From DASSBG01 sp035699085 (GTDB lineage: Bacteria > Pseudomonadota > Gammaproteobacteria > Xanthomonadales > Rhodanobacteraceae), in assembly GCA_035699085.1 (NCBI GenBank), contig DASSBG010000047.1, positions 7,436-71,435 on the forward strand: a DNA stretch of 64,000 nucleotides, written 5' to 3'. Numbering within the stretch: position 1 is the stretch's first letter; the number at the start of each line of letters is the position of its first letter. Below are positions 17,555-25,930 of the stretch, piece after piece. Both the position numbers and the translations under genes were made by a program. The notes under the pieces are model-generated. The model worked only from the letters and a program-made list of their open reading frames with translations. It searched no databases and was not told the origin of the DNA.

Positions 17555-18850
17555 ATGATTGAAACCGAAGTAGAGATCCTCGACCTAAGCCACGACGGCC
17601 GCGGCGTGGCGCGAATCGAGGGCAAGACCGTATTCGTGGCGGGTGCCTTGCCGGGGGAGCGCGCGCGGGTACGGCTGCGCAAGCGGCGCCGGAATTTTGA
17701 CGAGGCCGAGGTGGTCGAGCTGCTGGACCAGTCGCCGCAGCGTGTCCAGCCGCGCTGCGGGCACTTCGACGCCTGCGGTGGCTGCAGCCTGCAGCACCTG
17801 GACAGCGCGGCGCAGATCGAGGCCAAGCAGCGGGTACTGGCCGACAACTTCGCGCGCATCGGCAAGGTCGAGCCGGCGCGCTGGCTGCCGCCGCTCACCG
17901 CCGAGCCCTGGGGCTACCGGCGCAAGGGCCGGCTGTCGGTGCGCCACGTCGAAAAAAAGGGCCGCACGCTGGTCGGATTCCGCGAGACCAATCCGCGCTT
18001 CGTCGCCGACATCCGGCGCTGCGAGGTGGTGCACCCGGCACTGGGCGCGAAGATCGGCGAGCTCGGCGACCTGGTCAGCGGCCTCGAGGCGCGCGCCTCG
18101 ATCGCGCAGATCGAATTCGCCGTCGGCGACGAAACCGTCGCGTTGGTGTTTCGCCACCTGGTGCCGCTGGGCGAGGCCGACCGCGCCGCCCTGACGGCCT
18201 TTGCCCAGGCGCAGGGGTTTGCGATCTACCTGCAGCCCGGCGGCATCGACAGCGTCGCGCCGCTGTGGCCGGCCGAGCCGCGGCTCGCCTTCCGCCTGCC
18301 CGATTCCGGCATCGAGTTCGAGTTCCGGCCGCTGGACTTCGTCCAGGTCAACGCGCGCATCAACCAGGCCATGGTTGCGCGGGTCCTGGAACTGCTTGCG
18401 CTTCGCCCGGAGGACCGCGTGCTGGACCTGTTCTGCGGCCTGGGCAACTTCACCCTGCCGATCGCGCGCCAGGCGGCCACGGTCACCGGCGTCGAAGGCG
18501 ACGCCGGCCTGCTGCGGCGCGCCGCGGCCAACGCCGCGCGCAATGGCATCGGCAACGCCGAGTTCCATCCCGCCGACCTGTTCGAGGACCAGCGCGGTGC
18601 CGCCTGGGCACGCGCGGACTGGGACGCCATCCTGCTTGATCCGCCGCGCGCCGGTGCCGACAAAGTGCTGGAGTACCTGCCGCGGCCGCCGGCCCGGCGG
18701 GTGGTCTACGTGTCGTGTCACCCCGGCTCGCTGGCGCGTGACGCCGGAATCCTCGTCCAGCGACACGGATTCCGGCTGCAGGCGGCGGGGGTGATGGACA
18801 TGTTCCCGCACACCGCGCATGTCGAGTCGGTGGCGTTGTTCGAGCGTTGA
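17555..18850 (+). CDS. rlmD: 23S rRNA (uracil1939-C5)-methyltransferase RlmD
   Basis: 431 residues, the usual length. It has an N-terminal TRAM domain (about 3-58), then iron-sulfur cysteines Cys68, Cys74, Cys77 and Cys156. The methyltransferase domain has the SAM motif VLDLFCGLGNFTLP, ILLDPPRAGADKV, and the catalytic cysteine in YVSCHPGSLARDA. HVESVALFER ends the fold. The start at 17555 (MIETEVEILDLSHDGRGVAR) matches the TRAM start. It is followed after 16 bp by the CYTH gene. Confidence 0.95.
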   Translation: MIETEVEILDLSHDGRGVARIEGKTVFVAGALPGERARVRLRKRRRNFDEAEVVELLDQSPQRVQPRCGHFDACGGCSLQHLDSAAQIEAKQRVLADNFARIGKVEPARWLPPLTAEPWGYRRKGRLSVRHVEKKGRTLVGFRETNPRFVADIRRCEVVHPALGAKIGELGDLVSGLEARASIAQIEFAVGDETVALVFRHLVPLGEADRAALTAFAQAQGFAIYLQPGGIDSVAPLWPAEPRLAFRLPDSGIEFEFRPLDFVQVNARINQAMVARVLELLALRPEDRVLDLFCGLGNFTLPIARQAATVTGVEGDAGLLRRAAANAARNGIGNAEFHPADLFEDQRGAAWARADWDAILLDPPRAGADKVLEYLPRPPARRVVYVSCHPGSLARDAGILVQRHGFRLQAAGVMDMFPHTAHVESVALFER

Positions 18851-18866
18851 CGGCGCAGGGGGCGGC

Positions 18867-19388
18867 ATGGGCATCGAAATCGAGCGCAAGTTCCTGCTGC
18901 AAGACGACGCCTGGCGCGCGGAGGTCCGCAGCAGCACGCGGATGATCCAGGGGTACCTGGTGCACGCTGCGGCACTGGCGCAGGGGCTGGCGCGCTGCTC
19001 GGTGCGCGTGCGCGTGGCCGGCGACCGCGCCTGGCTCAACGCCAAGGCCGCCATGCCCGGCATCGAACGCAGCGAATTCGAAGTGCCGCTGCCGGTCGCG
19101 GATGCCGAATCGATGCTGCGCCAGTTTTGCGACGGCCGCGTCGAAAAGCTGCGCCATCTTGTCGATGTCGACGGCCATACCTTCGAAATTGACGAATTTA
19201 TGGGCGACAATCAGGGCCTGGTGGTGGCGGAGCTGGAACTGTCCGCTGCCGATGCACCGTTTCCGCAACCCGACTGGCTCGGCCGCGAGGTGAGCGACAT
19301 GCCGCGCTACTACAACGTCCAGCTCATTGATCACCCCTTCCGCGACTGGAGCGCCGCGGAGCGGGCAGGGGAACCCGCGCCATGCTGA
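18867..19388 (+). CDS. CYTH domain protein (triphosphate tunnel metalloenzyme)
   Basis: 173 residues. MGIEIERKFLL is the ExExK signature of CYTH enzymes (Glu4, Glu6, Lys8). The strands SVRVRVAGDRAWLNAKA, FEIDEFMGDN and LVVAELEL line the phosphate tunnel. Bacterial members of this size hydrolyse inorganic triphosphate or related compounds; an adenylate cyclase role is also known in the family. Its stop overlaps the nagZ start by 7 bp, so the pair is coupled. Confidence 0.88.
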   Translation: MGIEIERKFLLQDDAWRAEVRSSTRMIQGYLVHAAALAQGLARCSVRVRVAGDRAWLNAKAAMPGIERSEFEVPLPVADAESMLRQFCDGRVEKLRHLVDVDGHTFEIDEFMGDNQGLVVAELELSAADAPFPQPDWLGREVSDMPRYYNVQLIDHPFRDWSAAERAGEPAPC

Positions 19389-20401
19389 TCATCGGTCTCG
19401 CGGGCACGGAACTGGGCGCAGACGAGCGTCGGTGGATCATGGCCGAGGCGGTCAGCGGCGTGATCCTGTTTACCCGCAACGTCGCGAGTCGCCGGCAGCT
19501 GGAGGATCTGGTGGGCGAGATCCGCACGCTGCGCGGCGATCGCTTCCTGGTCTGCATCGACCAGGAAGGCGGCCGGGTGCAGCGCATCCGCGGCGCCGAG
19601 TTCACCGACCTGCCGCCGCTGGCACGGCTGGGCGCGCTGCACCGTCGCGACCCGGCCGCCGCCATCGCGCAGTGCGAGCAGCACGCCTGGCTGATGGCCA
19701 GCGAGATGCGCGCGCTGGGCATCGACCTCAGCTTTGCGCCGGTGGTCGACCTTGCCCGCGGCAACCTGGCGATCGGTGATCGCGCGTTCGACGCCGATCC
19801 GGCGGTGGTCGGCGAACTGGCGCAGGCCTACGTGCGCGGCATGCACCTGGCTGGCATGGCGGCGACCGCCAAGCATTTCCCCGGCCACGGCTCGGTACGC
19901 GAGGACACCCACGTCGACCTGGCGGTTGACCCGCGCCCGCTGGACGCTTTGCGCGAGGCCGACCTGCTGCCTTTCGCGGCCTGTTTCGCCGCCGGTGCCG
20001 AGGCGGTGATGCTGGCCCACGTGCGCTACCCCGCGGTGGACGCGCAGCCGGCCGGCTATTCGCGCGTCTGGATCGAGGACATCCTGCGCGGCGACTACGG
20101 TTTCGAGGGCGTGGTATTCAGCGACGACGTGGCGATGGCCGCGGCGGCACCGGCCGGTGCGCTCGGCGAACGCATCCATGCCCATCTCGACGCGGGCTGC
20201 GACCTGGTGCTGGTCTGCAAGGCCGAGTGGGGCGGGGCGGCGATCGAGGCCGTGAGCGGCCGCGCGCCGTGTACGGAGGAGCGGTTGGAAGCCCTGTACG
20301 GCGCCGCCGCCGCCCGCTGGGAGGACTATGTGGCCAACCCGCAGCGGGCGGCCTTCGTGGCCCAGTTGCGGCAGCTGGATGCGCAGGAGTCGCCGGCGTG
20401 A
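19382..20401 (+). CDS. nagZ: Beta-N-acetylhexosaminidase NagZ (GH3)
   Basis: 339 residues. It removes GlcNAc from 1,6-anhydro-muropeptides in cytoplasmic peptidoglycan recycling. Family 3 signatures are DQEGGRVQRIR, the catalytic loop KHFPGHGSVREDTH and the nucleophile Asp in VVFSDDVAMAAA. No signal peptide is seen, as expected. It overlaps the CYTH gene upstream and the hpt start downstream (GTGA). Confidence 0.96.
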   Translation: MLIIGLAGTELGADERRWIMAEAVSGVILFTRNVASRRQLEDLVGEIRTLRGDRFLVCIDQEGGRVQRIRGAEFTDLPPLARLGALHRRDPAAAIAQCEQHAWLMASEMRALGIDLSFAPVVDLARGNLAIGDRAFDADPAVVGELAQAYVRGMHLAGMAATAKHFPGHGSVREDTHVDLAVDPRPLDALREADLLPFAACFAAGAEAVMLAHVRYPAVDAQPAGYSRVWIEDILRGDYGFEGVVFSDDVAMAAAAPAGALGERIHAHLDAGCDLVLVCKAEWGGAAIEAVSGRAPCTEERLEALYGAAAARWEDYVANPQRAAFVAQLRQLDAQESPA

Positions 20402-20949
20402 CGCCGCGACCGCCGCTGTCCGAAGTGCTGCAGCGTTCGGAGGTGCTGTTCGACCGCGAGCACCTGGCCCGCGAGATCACCCGCATGGGCCGCGAGATCG
20501 ATGCGGCGCTGGCGGGCGAACGGGCGATCTTCGCCGTGGTGATGACCGGCGCGCTGGTGTTCGCGGGCGAGCTGGCGCTGGCAATCGGCAGCGACCTCGA
20601 GTTCGAATATGTCCACGCCACCCGCTACCGCGGCGCCACCGCCGGCGGCGAGCTGCAGTGGCTGCGCCGCCCGCAATTGCCGATGGACGGCCGCATCGTG
20701 CTGCTGGTGGATGACATTCTCGACGAAGGCCACACCCTGAAGGCGGTACGCGACGCCTGCCTCGGCCTGGGTGCGCGGCGGGTGCTGGTGGCCACCTTGT
20801 GCCGCAAGCAGCACGACCGCTGCGTCGACGGCATCGCGCCGGATTTCAACGGTGTGGTGGTACCCGACGCCTACGTCTACGGCTACGGCATGGACTACCA
20901 CGAACAGGGCCGCAACCTGCCTGCCATCCACGCGCTGCGCGAGGGCTGA
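20398..20949 (+). CDS. hpt: Hypoxanthine-guanine phosphoribosyltransferase
   Basis: 183 residues from a GTG that overlaps the nagZ stop (GTGA). It salvages hypoxanthine and guanine with PRPP. The PRPP-binding motif is VLLVDDILDEGHTL, and VVMTGALVFAGELA is the pyrophosphate-binding loop region. VPDAYVYGYGMDYHEQGRN is the C-terminal base-binding part. This places it between nagZ and the nucleoside phosphorylase, so the last two genes form a purine-salvage pair. Confidence 0.93.
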   Translation: MTPRPPLSEVLQRSEVLFDREHLAREITRMGREIDAALAGERAIFAVVMTGALVFAGELALAIGSDLEFEYVHATRYRGATAGGELQWLRRPQLPMDGRIVLLVDDILDEGHTLKAVRDACLGLGARRVLVATLCRKQHDRCVDGIAPDFNGVVVPDAYVYGYGMDYHEQGRNLPAIHALREG

Positions 20950-21693
20950 GTGGACGCCATCGCGCTGGCGGTGATCGGCGGCAGCGGCCTGTACGCGCTG
21001 GACGCGCTGGAGCAGGTCGAGCAGCGTGAGGTCGAGACGCCCTGGGGCGCCCCGTCGGCGGCCATCAGGATCGGGCGCCTGGGCAGTGGCCGGCTGGCCT
21101 TCCTGGCGCGTCACGGCGAGGGTCACGCCCTGGCGCCACACCGCATCAACTACCGCGCAAACCTCTGGGCGCTGCGCCAGCTCGGCGCGCGCCGCGTGCT
21201 GGGGATCAACTCGGTCGGCGGCATTCGCGCCGACCTCGGGCCGCGCAAGCTGGCGCTGCCCGACCAGCTGATCGACTACACGCACGGGCGCGCAGCCAGC
21301 TTCGACGGCGCGGGGGAAGGCATGGTGATGCACGCGGAATTCGCCGAGCCTTACAGCGAGGCGCTGCGCCAGCAGATCATCCGCGCTGCAGCGGCCAGCG
21401 CAACGGACATCGTCGCTGGCGGCTGCTACGGCGCGACCCAGGGCCCACGGCTCGAGACCCGCGCCGAAATCGAGCGGCTGCGCCGTGATGGCTGCGACAT
21501 GGTGGGCATGACCGGCATGCCCGAGGCCGCGCTGGCCCGCGAGCTGGGGCTGGACTACGCGTGCCTTGCGCCGGTCGGAAACTGGGCGGCTGGCTGCGGC
21601 GACGACCAGCCGATCACCCTCGCTGAGGTCGTCGCGAATGTCGCCGCGGCCAGCCAGATGCTGCCACCGCTGCTCCTCGCGATGATGGATTGA
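20950..21693 (+). CDS. mtnP: S-methyl-5'-thioinosine phosphorylase (purine nucleoside phosphorylase family)
   Basis: 247 residues from a GTG directly after the hpt stop. VIGGSGLYALDAL is the phosphate-binding start of MTAP/PNP enzymes. RHGEGHALAPHRINYRAN, GINSVGGIR and GATQGPRLETRAEI are conserved segments. The GMTGMPEAALARELGLDYACLAPVGNWAAG region matches the Pseudomonas methylthioinosine phosphorylase type, which yields hypoxanthine, the substrate of the neighbouring Hpt. Substrate preference is inferred from family and context. Confidence 0.9.
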   Translation: MDAIALAVIGGSGLYALDALEQVEQREVETPWGAPSAAIRIGRLGSGRLAFLARHGEGHALAPHRINYRANLWALRQLGARRVLGINSVGGIRADLGPRKLALPDQLIDYTHGRAASFDGAGEGMVMHAEFAEPYSEALRQQIIRAAAASATDIVAGGCYGATQGPRLETRAEIERLRRDGCDMVGMTGMPEAALARELGLDYACLAPVGNWAAGCGDDQPITLAEVVANVAAASQMLPPLLLAMMD

Positions 21694-21883
21694 GGCCGGT
21701 CGGCGGGCTTTCCCCGTCCGTGCCGCCGCCAGCCAGCGCCATTCAACGGGAAGGCCCTCCCGCTGAAAATGCTTGCGGAGAGGCGTGCGATGTGGCCATA
21801 CTGCCACGTGCGCCTTGCCGGATCCGGGGAAGTTTGCGGGCCGTTCGGCGTACTTCGAGTCAATTGTTTAGGGGTTTTCCGCA
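21694..21883 (+). promoter_or_regulatory. Long leader of the cold-shock gene
   Basis: 190 bp without a gene, with lower GC near its end (GTCAATTGTTTAGGGGTTTTCC) than the surroundings. Cold-shock mRNAs usually have long structured 5' leaders, so this is the likely leader and promoter region. I cannot assign -35/-10 boxes with confidence. Confidence 0.45.
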
Positions 21884-22093
<210 letters not shown>

Positions 22094-22115
22094 GCGGACG
22101 CGATCGACGTCCTTG

Positions 22116-22153
22116 ATCGACCCCGCGTGGCCACCCGGCTGCGCGGGGTCGAT
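22116..22153 (+). terminator. Terminator-like hairpin after cold-shock gene
   Basis: ATCGACCCCGCG (22116-22127) and CGCGGGGTCGAT (22142-22153) form a perfect 12-bp stem with a 14-base loop. The sequence after it is only modestly T-rich (GCGTTTG). Confidence 0.7.
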
Positions 22154-22185
22154 GCGTTTGTGGCTGGCGAAGCCGGGATGGCTGG

Positions 22186-22220
22186 GTGAGCGGTGAGCGG
22201 TGAGCGGTGAGCGGTGAGCG
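22186..22220. repeat. Five perfect tandem copies of heptamer GTGAGCG
   Basis: GTGAGCG occurs five times in a row without a mismatch between the cold-shock terminator and the next gene. The same unit appears in reverse complement at 25896-25930. Confidence 0.85.
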
Positions 22221-22347
22221 GGAAGAGCGTAGCGCAGTCATGCTTTCCGTTGGGGCCGGCTTCAGCGAATCCCCACGCCCCAATCCCGGTGCCTGGAGTA
22301 GTATTGAGTCGACGGCGCCGTGGCGCTGCAGCTTGACGGAGAGCGCA

Positions 22348-22641
22348 ATGTTCGAACTTGCAATGATCGTCCTGGCCGTTTGCTGCCTGTGGCTGTTCGG
22401 CTGGCTGTTCGTGCTGGCGATGAAGCTTGTTTTCGGACTGATCGGCGGCCTCCTGGGTCTGCTCGGCGCGCTGGTCGGTGCAGTGGTCATGGTCGCAATC
22501 GGCCTGGCCTTCCTGCCGCTGCTGGCGCTGGCCCTGCTGCCGCTGGCCTTGCCCGTGCTGCTGGTCGTCGGCCTGGTCTGGCTGATCGTGCATCTGGCGC
22601 GCGGCCAGGCGGCACCGCCGGCACCCGCCAGCGGCCACTGA
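22348..22641 (+). CDS. Small hydrophobic membrane protein of unknown function
   Basis: 97 residues from an ATG preceded by GGAGA; the frame is open upstream, but the hydrophobic protein begins here. Almost the entire sequence is hydrophobic, forming about three closely packed membrane segments (1-28, 29-50, 52-86) rich in Leu, Ala, Val and Gly, with a short Ala/Pro tail. No catalytic motif is visible and I do not recognise the family. Confidence 0.65.
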   Translation: MFELAMIVLAVCCLWLFGWLFVLAMKLVFGLIGGLLGLLGALVGAVVMVAIGLAFLPLLALALLPLALPVLLVVGLVWLIVHLARGQAAPPAPASGH

Positions 22642-22771
22642 GCCCGTCCTTCGCTGTCTTGGCGCATTGGCCAGCGGATGAACTGACGGCCAGCCGCCCT
22701 CACGCTCAACTGAACGAATCGGGCGCTGGCGAGTCCAAGGCCTTGCCCCCGCCGGACGCCGAGGACACGCC

Positions 22772-23647
22772 GTGAACAACCGCACCACGTGGATCGTATG
22801 CATCGTGCTCGTGCTGATCGCGCTCGGTTTCGGCGCATGGTGGTCACGGCAGGGGCCGACCATGCCGCGCGCAACGGCCCCCGGCGCGGATACCTCCGAG
22901 CTGGCCGCCGAAACGTCGGCGGCAGCACACATGCGGCATCCGATCCAGAGCGCTCGAACCACGCCCGCCCCCGCAGGCAGTGCCTGGCCCGCGCTGCCCA
23001 GCCTGGATGCCAGCGATGCGGGCGTGGTCAGCAGCCTCTCGAAGCTTGCCGGCCAGCGCAACCTCGACAATCTGCTGGTCAAGGGCAATCTGATCCAGCG
23101 GATCGTGGCGACGGTCGATGCGCTGCCACGCCAGAAGCTGGGCAAGAACCTGCTGCCGGTGCGCCGGCCGGTGGGCAACTTCACTGTCAAGCACGCCGAT
23201 GGCACGACCGTCATCGACCCCACCAACTTTGCCCGCTACGAGCCCTACATGGCGGCCGTCAAGAGCGCCGATCCCGACACGCTGGTGTCGTGGTACGTGC
23301 ACTACTACCCGCTGTTCCAGAAGGCTTATCGGCAGATGGGCTACCCCGACGCCTACTTCAACGACCGGGTGGTGGAGGTAATTGACAATCTGTTGGCGAC
23401 GCCCGAGCCCAACGGGCCGGTCGCGCTGACGCGCCCGGGGGTCAACTACCACTTCGCCAATCCGGCCTACCAGTCGCTGTCGGCGGGGCAGAAGATGCTG
23501 CTGCGCAGCGGTCCGGACAACGAGGCCGCAATCAAGGCCAAATTGCGCGCCATCCGGGCCGACCTGGTGGGCCGCAAGCTGCCGGCGGCGACGGCGTCCG
23601 CGCCGGCACCGGCGACATCGGCGGCCGCCGCCGCAAGCACGGACTGA
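22772..23647 (+). CDS. DUF3014 domain membrane-anchored protein
   Basis: 291 residues from a GTG preceded by GAGGAC. One N-terminal membrane anchor (about 7-25) is followed by a Pro/Ala linker and a globular part. That part reads NLLVKGNLIQRIVATVDALPRQKLGKNLLPVRRP, YVHYYPLFQKAYRQMGYP and the FNDRVVEVIDNLLATPEP segment, which match the DUF3014 family. The C-terminus is Ala-rich. It is probably periplasmic. Function unknown. Confidence 0.8.
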   Translation: MNNRTTWIVCIVLVLIALGFGAWWSRQGPTMPRATAPGADTSELAAETSAAAHMRHPIQSARTTPAPAGSAWPALPSLDASDAGVVSSLSKLAGQRNLDNLLVKGNLIQRIVATVDALPRQKLGKNLLPVRRPVGNFTVKHADGTTVIDPTNFARYEPYMAAVKSADPDTLVSWYVHYYPLFQKAYRQMGYPDAYFNDRVVEVIDNLLATPEPNGPVALTRPGVNYHFANPAYQSLSAGQKMLLRSGPDNEAAIKAKLRAIRADLVGRKLPAATASAPAPATSAAAAASTD

Positions 23648-23731
23648 CTCCCGGCAGCTGCTCGGCTGCGGGTGCGGCAACGGCCGCCAGGGCTGTTACG
23701 ATCGCCTTTCCTGCCGCGCGACCGCCGATCC

Positions 23732-24100
23732 GTGACCCGACTGCTGCTCAACCTGCACGACGTGCCGCGCGACGAGGTCGACGAACTGACCGCGCTGCTG
23801 ACCGAACACGGGATCGAATGCTATGAGACGCCTCCCAGCCGCTGGGGCGTCTCCTTCGGCGGCTTGTGGGTGCGGGAGGATGCCAAAATCGAACGCGCCC
23901 GCGAACTGATGGCCGGCTACCAGGCGGAGCGCAGCCAGCGCGTGCGCGACGAGGTTGCCGATGCACGCGCCGCCGGCACCGCGGAGACGTTCTGGCGGTT
24001 GCTGCGACGCGAGCCGACGCGGGTGTTCTGGACCCTGGTCGGCATCGCATTCATCCTCGGCCTGCTGATCGTTTTGCCGGTCTATCTACTGGCTCGCTGA
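23732..24100 (+). CDS. DUF6164/DUF2007-like small membrane protein
   Basis: 122 residues from a GTG (VTRLLLNLHDVPRDEVDELTALL). An N-terminal domain resembles the DUF2007 putative signal-transducing fold (LLTEHGIECYETPPSRWGVSFGGLWVREDAKIERARELMAGYQ). One C-terminal membrane segment (about 98-120) follows. It is a common short protein in Xanthomonads with no assigned function. The family call is from pattern only. Confidence 0.7.
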   Translation: MTRLLLNLHDVPRDEVDELTALLTEHGIECYETPPSRWGVSFGGLWVREDAKIERARELMAGYQAERSQRVRDEVADARAAGTAETFWRLLRREPTRVFWTLVGIAFILGLLIVLPVYLLAR

Positions 24101-24123
24101 CGGGTGGCTCGCTCCCCCGAGGC

Positions 24124-24142
24124 GGGAATGGGGAATAGGGAG
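24124..24142. repeat. GGGAATGGGGAATAGGGA repeat at duplication junction
   Basis: A short unit of the dispersed GGGATTCGG-like family abuts the exact point where similarity between the upstream pseudogene and the downstream intact copy begins. Confidence 0.6.
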
Positions 24143-24639
24143 GATGTGCTGGCTGCAGAGCAGCTGAGTGACGAGGAACTCGAAAGCCGGGCGAAAGCGG
24201 GCGACAGCAAGGCCGCTGCATTCCTGGCCGAGCGCCGGATAAAGCAGGTGGGACCTGCAGATGCAGTTACAGATGTCTGGAGCCTTGAGCCTGAGGTTGT
24301 CTCCAGCGGATCGCCGTTTGGCGGTTATTTCCATGCGCGCGTCAAAAAATTCGTCGCGACAATGGAAAATCCTGACGATCCGGGCACAGTGGCGAGGTTG
24401 GCTGCTTATTCGAGGATCGTCGGATATCAATGGGCTGCATCGCTTGGCGATACACGTGTCTCCATGGTCAGCCCGTCACGCTGAAGGCAAGAGAAAATTA
24501 CCAGCGAATGTGGGGACAGTCGTACGAGGCTTTTTCTGCAATGGATGAGTACAGTACGCTGCTACTCATGGCGTTGCGACATGATCCCGGTCTTTTTCTC
24601 GATCGTCCGGATATGTGGCCAAAGTCGACAGACCACTGA
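24137..24639 (+). pseudogene. Truncated, frameshifted tandem copy of the 24690-25652 gene
   Basis: Starting at EDVLAAEQLSDEELESRAKAGDSKAAAFLAER, this stretch aligns with EDVLAAKFLSDEQLKARADAGDAKAAAFLAER of the next gene, then SGSPFGGYFHAR with SGSPFGGYFYAR. The membrane anchor and N-terminal third are missing. After ...GDTRVSMVSPSR the frame stops at 24484. The continuation is found in another frame (…MALRHDPGLFLDRPDMWPK, to a stop at 24639). It is therefore broken at both the 5' end and by a frameshift near 24440-24480. GC is lower than the surroundings. Confidence 0.75.
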
Positions 24640-24689
24640 ATGGGATTGCCGATCCACGCAAGGGATCTGGAGCAGGAAGAGTGTGGCTC

Positions 24690-25652
24690 ATGAATACGTA
24701 TAGTTCGAGGCGAATGGGTATCGCATCAGCGATCGGCTTGGCATTGTTGCTCGCCATGGCGGTCTTGCTTTGGATCACGCTCCGCACGGATGCTGGCGAC
24801 GGACCAGCGCGCGTCGCACCGGCCACATCCGGCGCCGCGACCGGCGTTGGCAACCCAAGCGGCACGGCCGGCGGTGCCGCCAGGGCCGTTACCCCAACGC
24901 CGGCGATGGCTGCCAAGCGACCAGCCGCATCGGAGCCCCCGGCGGGAAATTTCGAGGAGCTGTTGGCCAGATACAGTCCGGCGCAGCAAAAGGTCTTGAA
25001 GGCGTCCTACGGGTCGTACGACGCTGAAATGATGAAGTTCAGCACGCCGGAACAACTGGCCTGGCTGAAACGTCGTGGTTTCCCCATGCCGGAAGACGTG
25101 TTGGCCGCGAAGTTTCTTAGCGACGAGCAACTGAAAGCCCGCGCGGATGCCGGCGATGCCAAGGCGGCCGCGTTTCTGGCCGAGCGCTGGATGCACAGGA
25201 CGACAGGCAATCGAGAGGCTTTCGTGTCCGGTCCGGCATCCTTAGAGCTCGCGTTGCTGCAGCCTGAGGTTGTCGCCAGCGGATCACCATTCGGCGGTTA
25301 TTTTTATGCGCGGGCTGAAGCCTTCAAGGCGCCCATGCAGCATCCGGACAACCCGCACATGGCCAAAATCGCCGCAGCGAGATCGAGGGTGGTGGGGCTT
25401 GCCTGGGCAGGGCTCCTTGGCGATGGTCGAGCCGACGGGCTTCCGTCCCGTGCCAGTGCGGCGATGCTTGATTATTACCTGATCGGATCCATTCCTGAGA
25501 ATAGAGGCCGCCTCGGCAAACTTTCAGGGACCAACGACTTCCGGGCGCTGATGGAATTTATCACGCTGTTGAAGGGTGCCGAGGGACATCATGATAAAGA
25601 CCTGTTCGCATTTGTCAGAACCAACGACCCATGGCCGCGTTCCAAAAAATAG
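24690..25652 (+). CDS. Membrane-anchored protein of unknown function (intact copy of duplicated gene)
   Basis: 320 residues from the ATG at 24690. One N-terminal membrane segment (about 11-30) is followed by an Ala/Gly/Pro-rich linker (35-85). A soluble domain then starts near NFEELLARYSPAQQKVLKASYGSY, with an Ala-rich helical stretch LSDEQLKARADAGDAKAAAFLAER that resembles a single Sel1/TPR-like repeat. Predicted periplasmic. I do not recognise the family. Base composition is less GC-rich than the neighbours and a degraded copy lies directly upstream, suggesting an acquired or fast-evolving locus. Confidence 0.65.
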   Translation: MNTYSSRRMGIASAIGLALLLAMAVLLWITLRTDAGDGPARVAPATSGAATGVGNPSGTAGGAARAVTPTPAMAAKRPAASEPPAGNFEELLARYSPAQQKVLKASYGSYDAEMMKFSTPEQLAWLKRRGFPMPEDVLAAKFLSDEQLKARADAGDAKAAAFLAERWMHRTTGNREAFVSGPASLELALLQPEVVASGSPFGGYFYARAEAFKAPMQHPDNPHMAKIAAARSRVVGLAWAGLLGDGRADGLPSRASAAMLDYYLIGSIPENRGRLGKLSGTNDFRALMEFITLLKGAEGHHDKDLFAFVRTNDPWPRSKK

Positions 25653-25659
25653 GAAAGGG

Positions 25660-25683
25660 GTCGGCAGCTGCAAAGCTGCCGAC
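25660..25683 (+). terminator. Hairpin terminator
   Basis: GTCGGCAGCT (25660-25669) pairs with AGCTGCCGAC (25674-25683) across a GCAA loop, just after the upstream gene, followed by GCTCTTT. Confidence 0.7.
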
Positions 25684-25793
25684 GCTCTTTGAGCCTGGCA
25701 AACGGCTCACAACCGGCTATTCGACGATTCCTGGTTGCGAGGGGCGGCCAGGCATGACCGGCGGTCGTGCCTGGGCCGCGCGGAGCGCGGAAA

Positions 25794-25861
25794 CCGGGAT
25801 CTTCTTCAACGATTGCGACGGCTGGAAGAAGATTCCGGGTTCTGCCTTCGGCAGCCCGGAA
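25794..25861. repeat. REP-like nested palindromes
   Basis: CCGGGATCTTCTTC (25794-25807) pairs with GAAGAAGATTCCGG (25825-25838). The end of this arm overlaps a second hairpin, TTCCGGG (25833-25839) with CCCGGAA (25855-25861) enclosing CTGCC/GGCAG. The two stems share bases, so they could be alternative folds. No reading frame here looks real. Confidence 0.65.
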
Positions 25862-25895
25862 TGACGCGCTGGTCGGCTCAACCGCTGACAGCTGA

Positions 25896-25930
25896 CGCTC
25901 ACCGCTCACCGCTTACCGCTCACGGCTCAC
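25896..25930. repeat. CGCTCAC heptamer array (reverse of GTGAGCG)
   Basis: CGCTCAC, CGCTCAC, CGCTTAC, CGCTCAC and GGCTCAC stand in tandem, running into the stop of the carboxypeptidase gene. This is the reverse complement of the array at 22186. Confidence 0.75.

Noticed and set aside
21026..21271. A small gene inside mtnP
   Set aside because: Out of frame, Arg/Ser/Pro-rich, with no ribosome site; it is a frame shadow.
22186..22220. A CRISPR array
   Set aside because: The repeats are seven bases with no spacers and no cas genes are near.
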